From positions 496,001 through 560,000 of the forward strand of contig JAUEDM010000001.1 of NCBI GenBank assembly GCA_033439685.1: a stretch of DNA of 64,000 nucleotides. The letters are read 5' to 3'. The position numbers and the translations under genes are program-made. This DNA comes from Apodospora peruviana (Eukaryota > Ascomycota > Sordariomycetes > Sordariales > Lasiosphaeriaceae). The first letter of the stretch is position 1. Every line of letters begins with the position of its first letter. The notes under the pieces were generated by a model. The model had not been told where the DNA came from. It saw only the letters and a program-made list of their open reading frames with translations, and made no database searches. Positions 30,970-43,798 of this stretch are shown here, one piece after another.

Positions 30970-33900
30970 ATAACGGGGGTTCAGGCCGGAGTTGGTTGGT
31001 AAAGAAGGTTTTCATGATTTCGGTGCATCCAGGGTTAGGCAAGGAGGGCTCAACATACACGCCTTGCTTGTAGCATTCAGATCGAGGCAATACCACACAC
31101 AAAATGACAACTGTGATGAGGATCCCGCGAGAGTAGGTGCGAGACGGTTGGTCAGACCGGTGCTTTCGGTTTAACGAAGGATACGAGGCAGCGCCAGTGG
31201 AGGATGTAACCGTCTTCCGGTGATGTCAAAAATATGAATAAAGACCATCCCTGGGCTAATACCTTCCAGGGCCTCAATTCAGAGTCCCATGCTTTGCTGC
31301 AATGGAATTGAGCCAACCACTTTGGAGATCAGTCTACTACTACTTGCTTTGCCAGTTGTGTTTCGGTCTACGAGTTGTGTGTTTGTCCATATATTGCGAG
31401 TGAATGACGTTTAGACTACACCGATACTGGACACTGAGTCACTGATATCGGTAGTGTATTAAAGGATGCACAGTTTGCTATGCTTGAATCGAACCGGAAT
31501 TACCCAATGGCATACTTCGGCATGTGGACGAAGACACAGTGTGCCTTCAGAGTGGGACGGGGAACTGCAAACTAACGTCAAGAAAGATGGCCACGAGGCT
31601 AGGGAGGTCGGACATGAACATTCCAACTCAACTAACCATTATGAGTGTGTTCTATTTGCTGCTGACTTGGGTATCTTGGAAAGGTATTACTCCTCTCGTT
31701 CCTCCTTAGCTCTGATTTTGTACAATATCATCAATGCTGAGACTATGACCTCCCTTGTCACTTTTTAGGGAGTAGGTACGCAGGGAACGGACGAGAAGCA
31801 ACAGGTGGGATCAGGATGATATCTTTTTGATACACAAGGTGCCTCTGGGAATTGGTGCAGGTGTGGTCTCTGGGTATGTAATACACAGTTTCCTCAGCAT
31901 ATTTAATATGGAATGGTGGTTTTTTTTACTCCTCCTACTCCCATCTTGCAGCTTCTCACGATCATAAGATGGGTAGGGAAAAGGGGGGGAAGGTGCGCAA
32001 CGGCCAATACCTTCTTACAACATATCTCGGCTAACAGGTGGCTGTTTATAGACCATTGGATGGACCACCAGGCAACTCTGTTCATGATCAGCGTCTTCAG
32101 ACCGACTTGTACCATGGGATTAGGGGTAGGAGTTGACGAGAGGCATATCCGCAGATTGCCTTGTCACACACATCGACATCGGCATAAGAGGCGTGCAGAC
32201 AGTACACAAAATGCACCACGGCCCGCGAACGCGTAATTGCTCAAGATCATCTGTCGTACAAAATGGGTTGCTGCATGCGGTAGGTTATCCATATACGAAT
32301 AGATATCTACAACTTGGACATATAATGTATCTATTCGCACAAATGTAGATACCTGGTTTGCGTGCGGTAATATTCCAAGGGTCATATGCGTGAGCATCCC
32401 CTTTGCGGTGACACCGAGGACGTGAGGTCTGCTTTGTCTTTAAAAAGGCAGATGAGACTATAACAGAACGGCACACCTCTGATCAGACGGCGTTTTTAAG
32501 CCCTGATGAGGCTCATACTAGTATGTCACCGGCAGCACAAGTTAAGAAGCGACCTAGAAGACTAGACTCACTGTCGATATGGCCGTTACCTAGTCTGCGC
32601 GCTCAGTCTGTGAATCACCAACCCATGATATGCTGGTGATCAGATCATTGAAAAGAGGCCAAAGCTGCCTTAAGTAGGCAGCTAGGGTATGTACGCCCGC
32701 CTTCTCCTTCCACCACCACCAGTCACATGTAACTCATGATGATAGGTGGTGGGGAAACCAAAGAAGCGAACTACATCTCCACGCTTCAAGGCCCGTCCCG
32801 ACCACTTGGAAATCCGAAACGGCGATTCGGCCACTGGGACCACAAGGCGATCTTAGGCTGGAGAAGACGGTCTTGAGGCGGGACAGGAGGTCGAAATCAG
32901 CCCTCACTAGCCCCATCTCCCAGCCTTCCACGCCTTCTTTTGTTGAGGAAAGTACTGGGAGAGTGCAGATATCTCGATCTCTATATCAGCCGATAGGCAA
33001 GTGGTTGGAAGAGGTGCACAACGGGTTGTATGCCCCCCAATATGCCGTGATAGACGAGACACCCTTCTCGTCGTCTAAGAAGCAGCTTCCCGCATCGCCC
33101 TATAATTCGCAATAAGAACACTATAATAGAGCCATAATAGAGTTGTGTCTAGAGTTAAAAGGCTGCGGGGCTGCCAGCGCCGGCTCTCACCCCACGAACA
33201 AGGCGATCAAGCTGGGGAACTTTCCCCAGAGTGGAGAGATGGAGATGGGAGCTTGGGCGAAAAGCAACCACACTAAAGATAAGAACATAATTGGGACGGG
33301 GGTCGCATTGGTCCTTGTTCTTCATGTGACCTTTGCATGAAGAAGAACCTGCTTTGGATATATAATATTGGAGGTTTCTCAGATCATGTTTGCTGGTGTT
33401 TTGTGATATGTGTAAGTCCGGTTTGATATACTCCGTAGCCCCTTTCGTTTCTTATCGATATGTTGTGAGGGGCAACCTGTACACAGTCAATCCGAGTGTC
33501 CCGTCTCGAGGTCTGATATTGATTGCGACTTTCCGCTCCTGCAGCTGTGCAGCAGCCTGCAAGTTCCAGGTTTTTATCTTGATAGGCAATGCGACCTTGA
33601 AGGTTCGTCGTCGGTTCGGAAGGCACAGCTGCCAACGAAAAAGATTAGACAGTCCTTTAGGATGGAAATGGTCGAGCAGCAGCCGCCCGTGGCAGATCCC
33701 CTGGCACGGCAAGGCAAGTTCTGGCCACCGGTCTGGTCTGTCTTGAATCCACGGCAACGTTCAGTGTGGGCACGTGGGTGGGGGAATAGGGACAATTGTG
33801 CATCCCAAAGTTCCGGTTGGTCCAGAGCAGCACATATCTGTATTGAATACACACAGATATAACAGGAAAGACCGATGTTATGTTAAAAGATGCACCTATA

Positions 33901-36718
33901 AGATGGGACAAGTCTTACCCTTTGGGGCTGCGCCAGATCACCAAGCGCGGCCGAAATAGTCAATGATTGTGCCCATTAGGCTACTATGATCTGTCCATCT
34001 TGGTGACTTATTTGCCCCTGGACGTCATGATAAACAGGAGACGCCCTCATTGAGACAACAGATCTTGGACCTCGGGCCGGGAAAAGACCAAGATAGCTCG
34101 AGTGTAGAGATTTGCACCATGATGGTAGTCAGGAACTGGTTTGCTTCGGGCTGATTCGGTATCGAGAGACGCGCTCCTGTCTAACATTAAAGTGGTTGCA
34201 GCAAGCTCGTCAAAAAGGGTTTGAGACGTGTTGAGGGGGATCTTCGGCTGCAGCCCCGGCAATGACACACGCCAAGGACCAAGATGCGCTTTTGGGGATT
34301 TCGATCAAACAAAGCTATAGCTGCTGCCGTGGATTTTGAGGTTATGCATAACTCGCAATTGACAGTCTGCCGTCCACTCCTCGTCAATCAAGCAGATGGA
34401 GGTGTGCGAAATGACACCTTAACTGATGAGCCTGCTGAGGTACCGCTGCAGCGGGAATCACGAAACCGGTCTGTCTCCAGTTTGCGGGCTGTCTCTCTGG
34501 CCGAAGACCGAGAAGGATCTGTCCGTTTGTTGCTTTCGTCTTTCGTGTTCGTCTCTTCTCATTTACTGCACAGGGCGCAGCAGCCAGCCAACACAATACC
34601 TCTATGGGTACCGTACTGGGGATCTCTTTGGGCTTGGTGCCGTGAGTGCTTAGGTCGTTCGTTCTTCCGGTGCTTGCTTGCTGCTTGATCCCGGCGCTCT
34701 GCTGTCGACCTGCCCAAGACGTGCCAGACCGACATTCTTTCTTCAATCCAAGACATGTCGTCGTAATGTGTGTCGTCTCATTTGGCCCTGCTCTTTGGGT
34801 ACCAGCAGATCGTGTCCATCCGTGGTCCAACAAAGCAATTGCGTGTGTGGGGCTGGCGATAACCCGACAAGAGGAACAGGTTTGTTGCATGAGAATACCA
34901 GTTAAGCTCGTGTAGATTCCGTGAGCTCGTGTCAGAAGCCTGCGTGGGCGGACAAGCCTAAAGGCGGCCGGACCACAGGGCCAATCAGAGCAGTCGCCAG
35001 TCATCATGGAACCCCACTATCCACTCACCCACTGCTCGGCCTCGGGAGCGGGCTCGTGCACAGGCCATCCCAGGCCACTGTTAGCACGGCCAGCACGGTC
35101 AGCACTTGCCCACCCACCGGGCACCTGCCGGCTGCATCTCACTGTGAACCGACCACCACCATTTTGATGCATAGCCTCTCCGGCTTGCCGAGTGGTGTCG
35201 GTTGTATTCAGATCGATCCAATGGACGGGAACACCGGTATGTTATGAAAATCATTCTTAAGAGGACGGCCTCCCACCAGCCCATTGCACACTTTCTCGGG
35301 GTTTTGGAACTTTTGGGCTTTTAGACGCATCTATTGTGTCTCTCTGCTGCTCACGTCTTTTTGCAAAGCATTCCATTCTCATTTTTCGTTTGCAAGCTAC
35401 TATTGGAGGACGCATCGAGTCGACTCACCCTCATTAATCACCTGTTTTCGTGCTTCAGTACACAAATCACACCGCTCTGAGATTTTGGCCCCCTTGTATC
35501 AGGATATTTTGCAGCATTGTTCCAGCGTCACAGCGTCTTCTGTTATTTCTAGGTAAGCTTTGCCTCGACATTCTCGGGGTCCAGTTTTCCCGTTCTGCAT
35601 ATGTCAAACCGACTTGATAATGCCGTTGAGCTGTGATGCTGATTGATGACAGCCCGCATCTCGCCGCAGCTGCAGACGTCAGTCGCCCATCAGTCTTGAG
35701 CTTCGAAAATCGATACCCAGCCTTCATCTTTTATTTGCCAGCCTGGACAAAAGCATCCGAAAAGTACTACGACTCCGTCGCCATCGCTGCGCCTCGTCGA
35801 GTTTACCGTTTTTGACGTCAGCAGCGCCCCTCCAGCTGCAAAAGCACGACGTGGTTCTGTTCTGTTCTGTCGACCCTGGGACCCGGAACTCTCCACAACG
35901 GGCGTTTTCGCGTATCGTCGTGGACGGGGTTTCAGATCGTACTTGCCCGATCTTTCCATCTGGAGGCGTTGGGACGAAAAGGGATCAAATAAACCCGCCC
36001 TTCGAAACAAAACAAGTTTTTTGGTTGCTTCGAAATTACCGGCAACAGTCGCCTGAACCGGTGCATCCGAAAAAGGTGCGGTCCCAACTCGAACAACAAA
36101 AAATATCGTCCCTTACCAAAGCTGTCCAGCCAACAAAGCGACAGGGTAGGATTGAGAAAGGCCCGTCTTTTTCGGGGTAGCCTTCGCACCGTTTGCCGCG
36201 TCCGTGTCGTTTGTTTTCAGGCACAACACAGCAGACCCCAGCCACGCCAATTGACGCTGCCTTGATTTATCGAACATTCTGCGACGCACTTCGTGGCCCA
36301 CCCCTGTCGCGCGGATCACCCTTGCAAGACAACAGGGGTCTCCCCAACGGCCAAGCCCAAAACCGTCGTCTTGTCTGCCCCAGGTCTGCCCACCCGAACA
36401 CGTCCAGACTCCAAACGCACCACAGGTCAACCGCGATCCATCGACCCATCTGACACTGACAGCTCGGTCGTCGTTGCCGCCGACTTCTTATCCACCCCCT
36501 AGCACTGCCTAGCAACTGAATCCCAGAAACAGACAGCGCGCTAGGAACCAAGCTGCAGACTGCAACCTGCACCTTGCACCTCCAATTTTCGATAAGAAAT
36601 CCCACTTCCACGATCGCGACAGGGCTATCACGGACCCAATCTCCCATCCCTGGAGCACGCTGCGCACTGAAGGCAACACCTGTAATAAGAGCGTCGTCGC
36701 ACCTCCCCATCCGTCAAG
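30970..36718. other. 5.7 kb spacer with no confident gene
   Basis: This is one of the largest gaps here. Numerous overlapping 60-200 codon frames on both strands are compositional. The only frame with some protein character is 32873-33115. A small inverted repeat (CGAATAGATA at 32296-32305 and its complement at 32328-32337) is present. The right part, up to 36718, likely includes the promoter and a long pyrimidine/CAA-rich leader of the DUF2406 gene. Confidence 0.5.
32873..33115 (+). CDS. Possible C-terminal exon of an unidentified gene
   Basis: The plus-strand frame ends LPASPYNSQ at a TAA and stays open upstream to about 32673, with the stretch PLYQ-like SRSLYQPIGKWLEEVHNGLY looking globular. 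There is no convincing start, no clear splice partner and no recognised family. It may be a remnant of a decayed gene. Confidence 0.2.
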   Translation: MRRDRRSKSALTSPISQPSTPSFVEESTGRVQISRSLYQPIGKWLEEVHNGLYAPQYAVIDETPFSSSKKQLPASPYNSQ

Positions 36719-38310
36719 ATGGCAACCACAAACAACTACCCTCCTCCCACTCCTCCGCATCACTTCCAGCAGCAGTACCAGCAACCTCAACAGGTGCAAC
36801 AGGTCCAACCGCAGTACCAGCCTCAGCAACAACAACAACAACAGCCGCAGTACAAGACACATTTTCAGACCCAATACCAACCTGGTGCTCCTCAGCCAAC
36901 CGCACAGCAGAAGCCTCGGCCACAGTCTAGGAAGTCCAGGAGCCTTAGTTTCCGCTCGGACAAGTCCCACGGCTCGAACGGCAACAACACCCACAAGGAC
37001 AACAAGGGCGGCCTGCACGAGACGTCGGTTGAGAAAGAGGCCAATCGCTTACATACCAAGGCGGACCCGACATTGGCGATGAACGAAGCAGAACCAGGTC
37101 AGCCACCGCATTTCAATATTGCGCATTTTGGACAGGACATTTGCTAACATACAACAGCTGAGGTTGCTGCGACGGGTAAAACATCCCTCGCTCCCTTGAG
37201 GAACATGCAGCACAGAGACTCGTTTGGCAACCCAATAGGTATGTGACCAAACAGATTCAACATTGTCGGTCCTAAGCTAACCTATGCTACAGCCGAGCCC
37301 GATCGGTCCAATCCAACGCGAAGTCGGTGGGAACGCCCGTTAGACACGATTCGGAGCTTTGAAGCCGCAATTGATGGCGGGTACAGCAACCGTAGGTCAT
37401 TTCTCCGAGCAGGTAACATTCCCATCCACTGCGACCCATGGGCACCCATGCTAACCCACCTCTCCATGTAGAACCCGACCGCGAGTCAGTCTCATACAAC
37501 AACCGACGGAGCAGCTACTACGGTAATAGTAAGCCTAACCCGCACTCAAAATCCGACGTTCAAAAGCGGCGGACGCTGATTGTTGCTGGCGCAGATGGTC
37601 CAGGTGGCCGGTTCTCGAACGAGAGCTACTACAACAGCCGCCCACCTTCCATGATGTACTCGGGCCGCCAAGATGGCAGCCAACACGATTTGCGGCAAGG
37701 AGGCATGGGTCCGCGAGACAACTTCCAGGACCAACAAGGCTATAACGGTGGCTACAACCAGAATGGAGGCAGACGGGGGTTTCCTAGGACGAACTCCGAA
37801 GGACAGTTCTCGCAAGCCCACCGGCCGCAGGGTGCAAATGAGTACGCTCTACCGAGCAACCACCGTTCCTACGAGACGGTTGCGTCCGCGTCGGGCAGTG
37901 GCTCGTCGGCAGAGGTGGCAGGATACCAGACCGACCCGACGAGCAGTGACAACAGCTCCGTCGAGCGAATGCAAGCTGCGCCGAAACGCCAGCAAGAGCC
38001 ACTAAACGACTACGGAATCGGTTTCAGCCAACCTGCGGAATACCAGCCATCGACGTTCACACTCGGGGTTAAGAACTCTGGTGGGTTGAATGGTGCTGGT
38101 GGCGGAGACATGGCTGGCTATCTCCAAGCCGGTGGCGCGATGAACCATGGCGGGCCACCGCCACCGCCGCCAAAGCAGGCCTCTGGAGAACCGCAGATAA
38201 TGCGGAAACCGACTGCTCCGAATCAGTATGCCCAGCCGGCGCAGCAGAGGCCGGCAGCTGCGGAGAAACGTAAGAGTTGGTTTGCGCGTCGCTTCAGCAA
38301 GCACGATTGA
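36719..38310 (+). CDS. DUF2406-domain protein, Gln-rich N-terminus
   Basis: Four exons (36719-37097, 37158-37238, 37293-37412, 37472-38310) encode 472 residues. DUF2406 (PF10295) is a fungal family of unknown biochemical function. The N-terminus is poly-Q/P/Y (QPQQQQQQQPQY). The domain follows and is recognised from RSLSFRSDKSHGS, EKEANRLHTKADPTLAMNEA, SLAPLRNMQHRDSFGNPI and DRSNPTRSRWERPLDTIRSF; these blocks run on across introns 1 and 2, confirming both. The remainder is low-complexity (G/N/Q/S-rich), with a poly-Pro run and a basic end KSWFARRFSKHD. Large parts are probably disordered. It has no signal peptide or membrane segment. Intron 3 has an alternative upstream donor-like site (CCGTAGGTC at about 37391), but the chosen one keeps the frame. 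Confidence 0.9.
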
Positions 38311-39389
38311 TACGCTCTGGGTATGTATAAATTTTGATGAGGACATGACGAACGACAAGGAGGAGAAACAGGAGAAAGGGAGGGAAAACGAGAGAAATCG
38401 AACCCCGTTTCTTTTGTTTTTTTTTTCTTCTACAATTAATTGCGATTTTCTCGATACCCAGACAACAATAACCTCCCTTCTCTTTGTCCTCTGGCATACG
38501 ATACCTGCGGTCGGGTATAGTTTTTGTTTTGTTCTGCTTTGAGATGTTTTATGGAAGGTTGATGATATGGAAGGGAGATAATTATCATGATGGGTGAAGG
38601 ATCAGGCTTTTTTGGTTGGTGGGAGTTTCTCTAGTGCGGTGGTGATTGCTACCGAGCTAGCATGCTGGTATAGGTACATAGGTAGGTATGTATTCATGAC
38701 TGGGGATATGGGATATATAACGAAATGGAATTACTGTTTTTATTTTTTTGGGCACTTCTCTCGTCTTTCTGCATCTTTGGTGTGTGCTCGTCTCCGTTCA
38801 TTTGATTAATAATGACTTAATGCGGACGGACTGAGTGAGGATGATGAATGGGTGGGTGGGAAAGGTTTATAATGAAGAAGAGGATCTATCTTGTTGTGTT
38901 TACTTCTCTGGGAGTGAGGACCTCCTTACCCAGTTTTCGAGGTCGATAAAGGATGAATATGGACATACTATACTGATAAATACGCTATTTTGCTATTGGG
39001 TTTTGCGCTTACCCATCTACCCTATGTTTTCCAGGACTGGAGACGGTTCATTTGGGACTGGTAGGTGGTTTATTATTAGTGACTTTATACTCGCGGATGC
39101 ATGGACAACACACATCCCCAATCACCTGATGTGACACGTCTTAATGAATCGGCTAGTATGGTGTTAAATATTCCTCCCTGCAATCCGAGCTCAATGCGGG
39201 ATGGAAAGACCATATCTCCTCTCATGAAGAACGGTGTGTAAGGATGAATGTAACCCATGGATGTTGATGGAATCAACGCATGCCCGATGAGCTTATGTCT
39301 AAGAAACAAAGCAAATATCTTCAATTCGCCCACGGATAGTAATTATAACAACGAAGATAACATTAAGACAACCGCACACATCATCTCTT
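38311..39389. other. Convergent 3' spacer
   Basis: It lies between the 3' ends of the DUF2406 gene and VMA21. T-rich stretches such as 38411-38430 fit 3' untranslated sequence. No gene was recognised. Confidence 0.5.
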
Positions 39390-39925
39390 TCAACGGTCCT
39401 TCTTCTTCTCAACGTTGGCCGGCCCGAGTGCGTCCGACTGGTCCTCCGCCATGGCAACAACAATGTACCCGATCAGAACCATATTCGCCATGATGGCCGC
39501 GAGTGCTCCCGCGTATGTGGAGTTGCCTATTATACGATGAGTATGATGTTCACTACCCTTTTCTTCGGGTGACCATAAATAAGGGTGTGGTATCGTATAT
39601 CTGGGAAGGGATATTGATGAGATGAGAGGGGGCAGGATTACCTTTGAACAGGTTATCAACCGTCACGAAATATGACCCGATGGGCACGACTATCATGGCG
39701 AGAGTGAAGGCCAAAAGCTTCATGATTACGGATCTTTTGAGATACGTTAGGTTCTGTCTGTCATGTGCGAACGTTGGACGCATGGTGGACGGGACGGTAG
39801 CTTAAAACGTACGTGGGGACTGCCGGCGTGATGTTGGACTTTTCGGACGCCGCCGGGCTGGAGCCTATTCTGTCGTCCTTTTCGAGGAGCGACTTTTCCT
39901 GGGAGATGATTCTGCGGGTGGCCAT
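39390..39925 (-). CDS. vma21: VMA21, V-ATPase assembly factor
   Basis: Three exons (39925-39813, 39733-39642, 39526-39390) encode 113 residues. VMA21 is a small two-span ER membrane chaperone that assembles the Vo sector of the vacuolar ATPase and escorts it to the Golgi. The protein has the family N-terminus (MATRRII..EKSLLEKDD, EKSNITPAVPT), a first membrane span LLAFTLAMIVVPIGSYFVTV, the loop NLFKGNSTYAGALAAIMA and a second span continuing MVLIGYIVVAM. The end KKKDR places lysines at -3 and -4, the dilysine ER-retrieval signal needed for cycling. Both introns (79 and 115 nt) are required to join the spans. It is divergent from the Fun30 gene. Confidence 0.96.
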
Positions 39926-40702
39926 TATGAGCTGGTGATGTCTTTGGTTTCCAGGTTGTATGGATATGGCGCTGAGCAATCCGTATTTCCACAGATATTG
40001 AGCAAACGGGAGACAGGTGCAGCAAAGAGGCCTGAATCCAGGTGTTTTCTTGAGTGTTAAGTTGTCGACTTGAAATCTAAATGAATTTGATGGCAATGTA
40101 AAAACCCAGATGAGGGAAGAGCAACAGAGGTGTTGGGTGAGGATGACCGGTAAGGTCTGGGTGGATGCGAAGTCTGGCCGGGCAGTCTCTGTCACGTAGT
40201 CATTCCTACAGTGCACCGACTTTAATTACCTGCATCGCGCTGCACGTGGAGACGTGCCTGTCGCGTTGCCCCGCTAAAAATTCACGTCTTCGTTGTCACG
40301 CGTGGGGCACCAGCACCCGACAAGGCTGATATGTTGGCCGCCAACGGTTTGCACGTTGCACGCCCTGCAATTACTTTTCAACGTCCCCAACACCATCCAC
40401 TCCCAGCCCTCCGAGTCGCTTTCTTGTGCGGACCAAATAACCATTCTTCCACAAGAGGACAGGAAGACTGGCACCGCACCATCTCACTTCTTTCTTTCTT
40501 TCCTTTCTTTTTTCGTCTAATTTTATAGACGGTACCTCAACTTGCTCTTTGTTTCGTGCGGATGATCGCGACAATATAATCATCTGGCAAAGAATCTGAA
40601 ACGGCGTGTGCAAAGGAGAGCCGCGGGTTTGTCTTCCGCTTTGTGTCTGCCGCTAGACTACAATTCTTAACATCGTCACATCTACTTAATTGAATTGCTG
40701 CA
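39926..40702. promoter_or_regulatory. Divergent promoter region, VMA21 and Fun30-type gene
   Basis: A 777-bp spacer between two start codons. It has a palindromic E-box CACGTG at 40243-40248 and a strong pyrimidine tract (CTTTCTTTCTTTCCTTTC-like, about 40490-40515) roughly 190 bp before the plus-strand ATG, typical of fungal transcription start regions. Confidence 0.4.
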
Positions 40703-43700
40703 ATGGCATTTCCCTCTTCCCCTCTACCAATGCGTCGGTCGGGCGGCTCAATCCTCGAGAGCCCCGTCCCCGAGAAGCGGGGCCTCCGACTCCTCGAACT
40801 GGACGACAGTGACGACGAACTCAGCACAGTCTCAGATTCCCCCTATTTCACCCAACCCACTCAGATTGTTGACCGCCCCACCATCAAACCGAAGTCGATT
40901 GTCGCTTCATCCCCTCGATCGGTCGTTGAAGTCCCTGCATCATCCCCATTCAAGCAACAGCCACCGGCCCGGCAAGGAGGTCGCCTCGCAAATTTAATGG
41001 CTCCTGCCGGCACCGCGTACAACCCGCCAGTTAGGAAGGCTGCGCCCGCACCGACCTCCAAAGGAGGGGGCAAGAGGGATTTCGCGATAATGATCTCAGA
41101 CGACGAGTTTGAATCGCCGCTCTACGCAGGCGGTGATTCATCGGAAGACGAGAAACCGAACCGAGGCGACATACGTCCCTCGTCATTCGCGCGCAAGGAG
41201 AGTTCAATTGCCGTGGCTTCCAAGCCACCCGCATTGAAGGTAATCACTCCATTTTGTTCCGAATGTAACTGAGCCCCACTAACGTTTATCTCGACCTAGA
41301 AGTCCAATAACTCGAAGCTTGATGGTAGTCCGATGACGAGCCCAGTTCGACCCTATATAGCACAGAAAGATTGGATCTCGAACCTCACGTCCTCACCTTC
41401 CTCATCGAGCGAAGCTGGTGCAGAACCCTCACCAGTCAAACCACCACTCCCTAAGCCGGCGCGCCGACGTCTTGTGCAAGGCCGCCGACCGCGCCAGGCT
41501 TCTCCAACTTCCCCAGTCAAGCCCAGCCCTAAGGCCGTTCCCGCACCCGCTCTAGTTGTCAACCTCATCAGCGACGACGAAGATGGCGATTATGAATACA
41601 ATCGGGTCAAGGAGGACACTCCCGACCCATTGGTGTCGCCGTCGAAGGGATCGCCGGAGGAGCAGGAGTTCAACGAGCGTGTGCTGAACTATCTGAACAA
41701 CTGTGATGCTGTCCAGTTGATGGCAATCACCAATGTGAAGGATGAATTTGCCAAGGCCATGCTTTCGCACAAGCCTTTCAGCACCCTCGAGGCCGCTAGA
41801 ACCGTCTCGATTTCGCAGAAAAAGCAGACAAAGGGGAAGCGATCGGCGAAGTCATCACGGGTGGCCATCGGCGAGGAAATCGTGTCGGCAGTCAAGACAT
41901 ATGCCCGCGCACTGGATGGAATCGACCATGTGATTGCTGTCTGCGAATCTCAGGCCGAAGCTATCAAGCGTGCGACCTCGACATGGAAGCTGGACTTGAC
42001 TGGACAGCCACGGAACGACGTTGCCAAGTCAGACGATGGAAAACCCATGACACCCATGAGCATGGAAGACTCGACGAGGCTGGTCGACCTTCCGCTTGGT
42101 CAGCCCAAATACATGGACGGCAATTGTGTGATGAAGTCTTTCCAGATTTATGGACTTAACTGGCTCTACCTTTTGTATAAGAACCAGTACGGTGGCATTC
42201 TGGCAGACGACATGGGTCTCGGAAAGACTTGCCAGGTCATCTCACTCATGTGCTCCATCGTCGAGGATTTTGAGCAGAATGGATCTGATGATTCCGATCG
42301 GCCGTGGCCGAACATCGTCTTCGTGCCGCCATCGACCCTGGCGAACTGGGGTGCGGAGTTCAAGAGGTTCGCTCCAGGCCTGAATGTCACGGTCTACCAG
42401 GGCTCGCAGGCGAAGCGGGATGAGATCGCTTATGAGATTCTGGACGACCCGGCAAGTCACCATGTGATCTTGACTTCGTACACTCAGGTGTCGCGCCCCG
42501 ATGACATCGCAAACTTGCGTCGCCTCAAGCCGATAGTGACGGTGTATGATGAGGGTCATAAGATGAAAAATCCGAAGACCAAGTTGTACAAGGATCTCAT
42601 TCGGATTACTTCAACATGGCGTCTTATCTTATCCGGCACACCTGTTCAGAACAACTTGATGGAGATGGTTTCCCTCCTCCAGTTTGTCGATCCCGAGCTC
42701 TTCCGCGATCACTTCGACGATCTGGAGGCTTTGTTCAGCCAGAAGGTCTCCCTCACAGCAGTGTCCCAGGGAGCTCTTCTCCACAGCGAGCGAGTCGCCC
42801 GGGCTCGTACGATCTTGGAGCCATTCATCCTGCAGCGAAGAAAGGAGCAGGTTCTGAAGGATTTGCCCCCGAAGACCACTCGAGTGGTTCACTGTGAGAT
42901 GGAGAAGACGCAGAAGGCCATCTACAAGGACTACGAGCGACGGTTCAAGAAGACCGACATGACCGAGACGAAGGGTGAAAAAGGCCGCGAGAATGATTAC
43001 AATAATGTCTGGATTCAATTGCGAAAATCCGCGATCCACCCACAGTTGTTCCGCCGATACTTCAAGGACGATACCGTTAGAGAAATGGCCAACAACCTGA
43101 TGAAGTATGTGTCGCAGTCAGAGCTGCGCCAGCCGAATATCGAACATCTGGTCAACGAGATCAAGGCACTGTCAGATTTCGAGATTCATCTCTGGTGCAG
43201 GGACTACAAGTGCATCCGCAAGTACGACATTCCGGATGGCTCTTGGATGGACGCGGCCAAGGTCCAGACTCTGCTGGGCCTCATTCGCCAGTACCAAGCC
43301 AACGGAGACAGGGCCCTCGTCTTTACCCGTTTTGCCAAGGTGATTGAGATTCTTGGCGAATGTCTGGCTTCAGAGGGCATTAGTTATCTGTCTTTGCAAG
43401 GCAATACTGATGTGGCCGATCGCCAAGAACTCATCAACGAGTTCAACGCCGATGAGTCGATTCCCGTCTTCCTGCTCACAACCGGCTCCGGTGGCACCGG
43501 CATCAACTTGACGGCTGCCAATAAGGTCATTATTTTTGACCAGAGCGACAACCCACAGGACGATATCCAGGCGGAGAATCGGGCACATCGCCTTGGTCAG
43601 ACGAGACCTGTCGAAGTCATCCGTTTGATCAGCAAGGACACCATTGAGGAACTGGTGTACAAGGCATGCCAAAAAAAATTGGAGCTGGCAAACAAGGTCA

Positions 43701-43798
43701 CGGGTTATGCAATTGAGATGACCCAGAGCGAGATGGAGGCAGCTGTTAGGAAAGAGTTTATGCAGAACTCGACGGGCAGTCCCCCGGGCAGTGACTGA
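40703..43798 (+). CDS. fft3/fun30-like: Fun30/SMARCAD1-type SNF2 chromatin remodeller
   Basis: Two exons (40703-41239, 41300-43798; 60-nt intron) encode 1011 residues. Fun30-family ATPases remodel nucleosomes in silent chromatin and help long-range resection at DNA breaks. The N-terminal 430 residues are disordered, with SP and acidic SDDE(F/D) motifs and a possible ubiquitin-binding CUE-like helical segment (EQEFNERVLNYLNN..). The helicase core has Walker A DDMGLGKT (Lys488), the Fun30-characteristic DEGH box (596-599) in YDEGHKMKN, motif III LSGTPVQNN, and the C-terminal RecA lobe with LVFTRF, TTGSGGTGINLT and QAENRAHRLGQTRPVEV. DEGH rather than DEAH separates it from most SNF2 proteins. 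All motifs look intact. The orthologue could be any Fft/Fun30 paralogue; I cannot tell which. Confidence 0.94.

Noticed and set aside
34384..35007. 207-codon minus-strand frame in the 5.7 kb gap
   Set aside because: It overlaps equally open plus-strand frames, has irregular composition and no recognisable motif; it is probably fortuitous.
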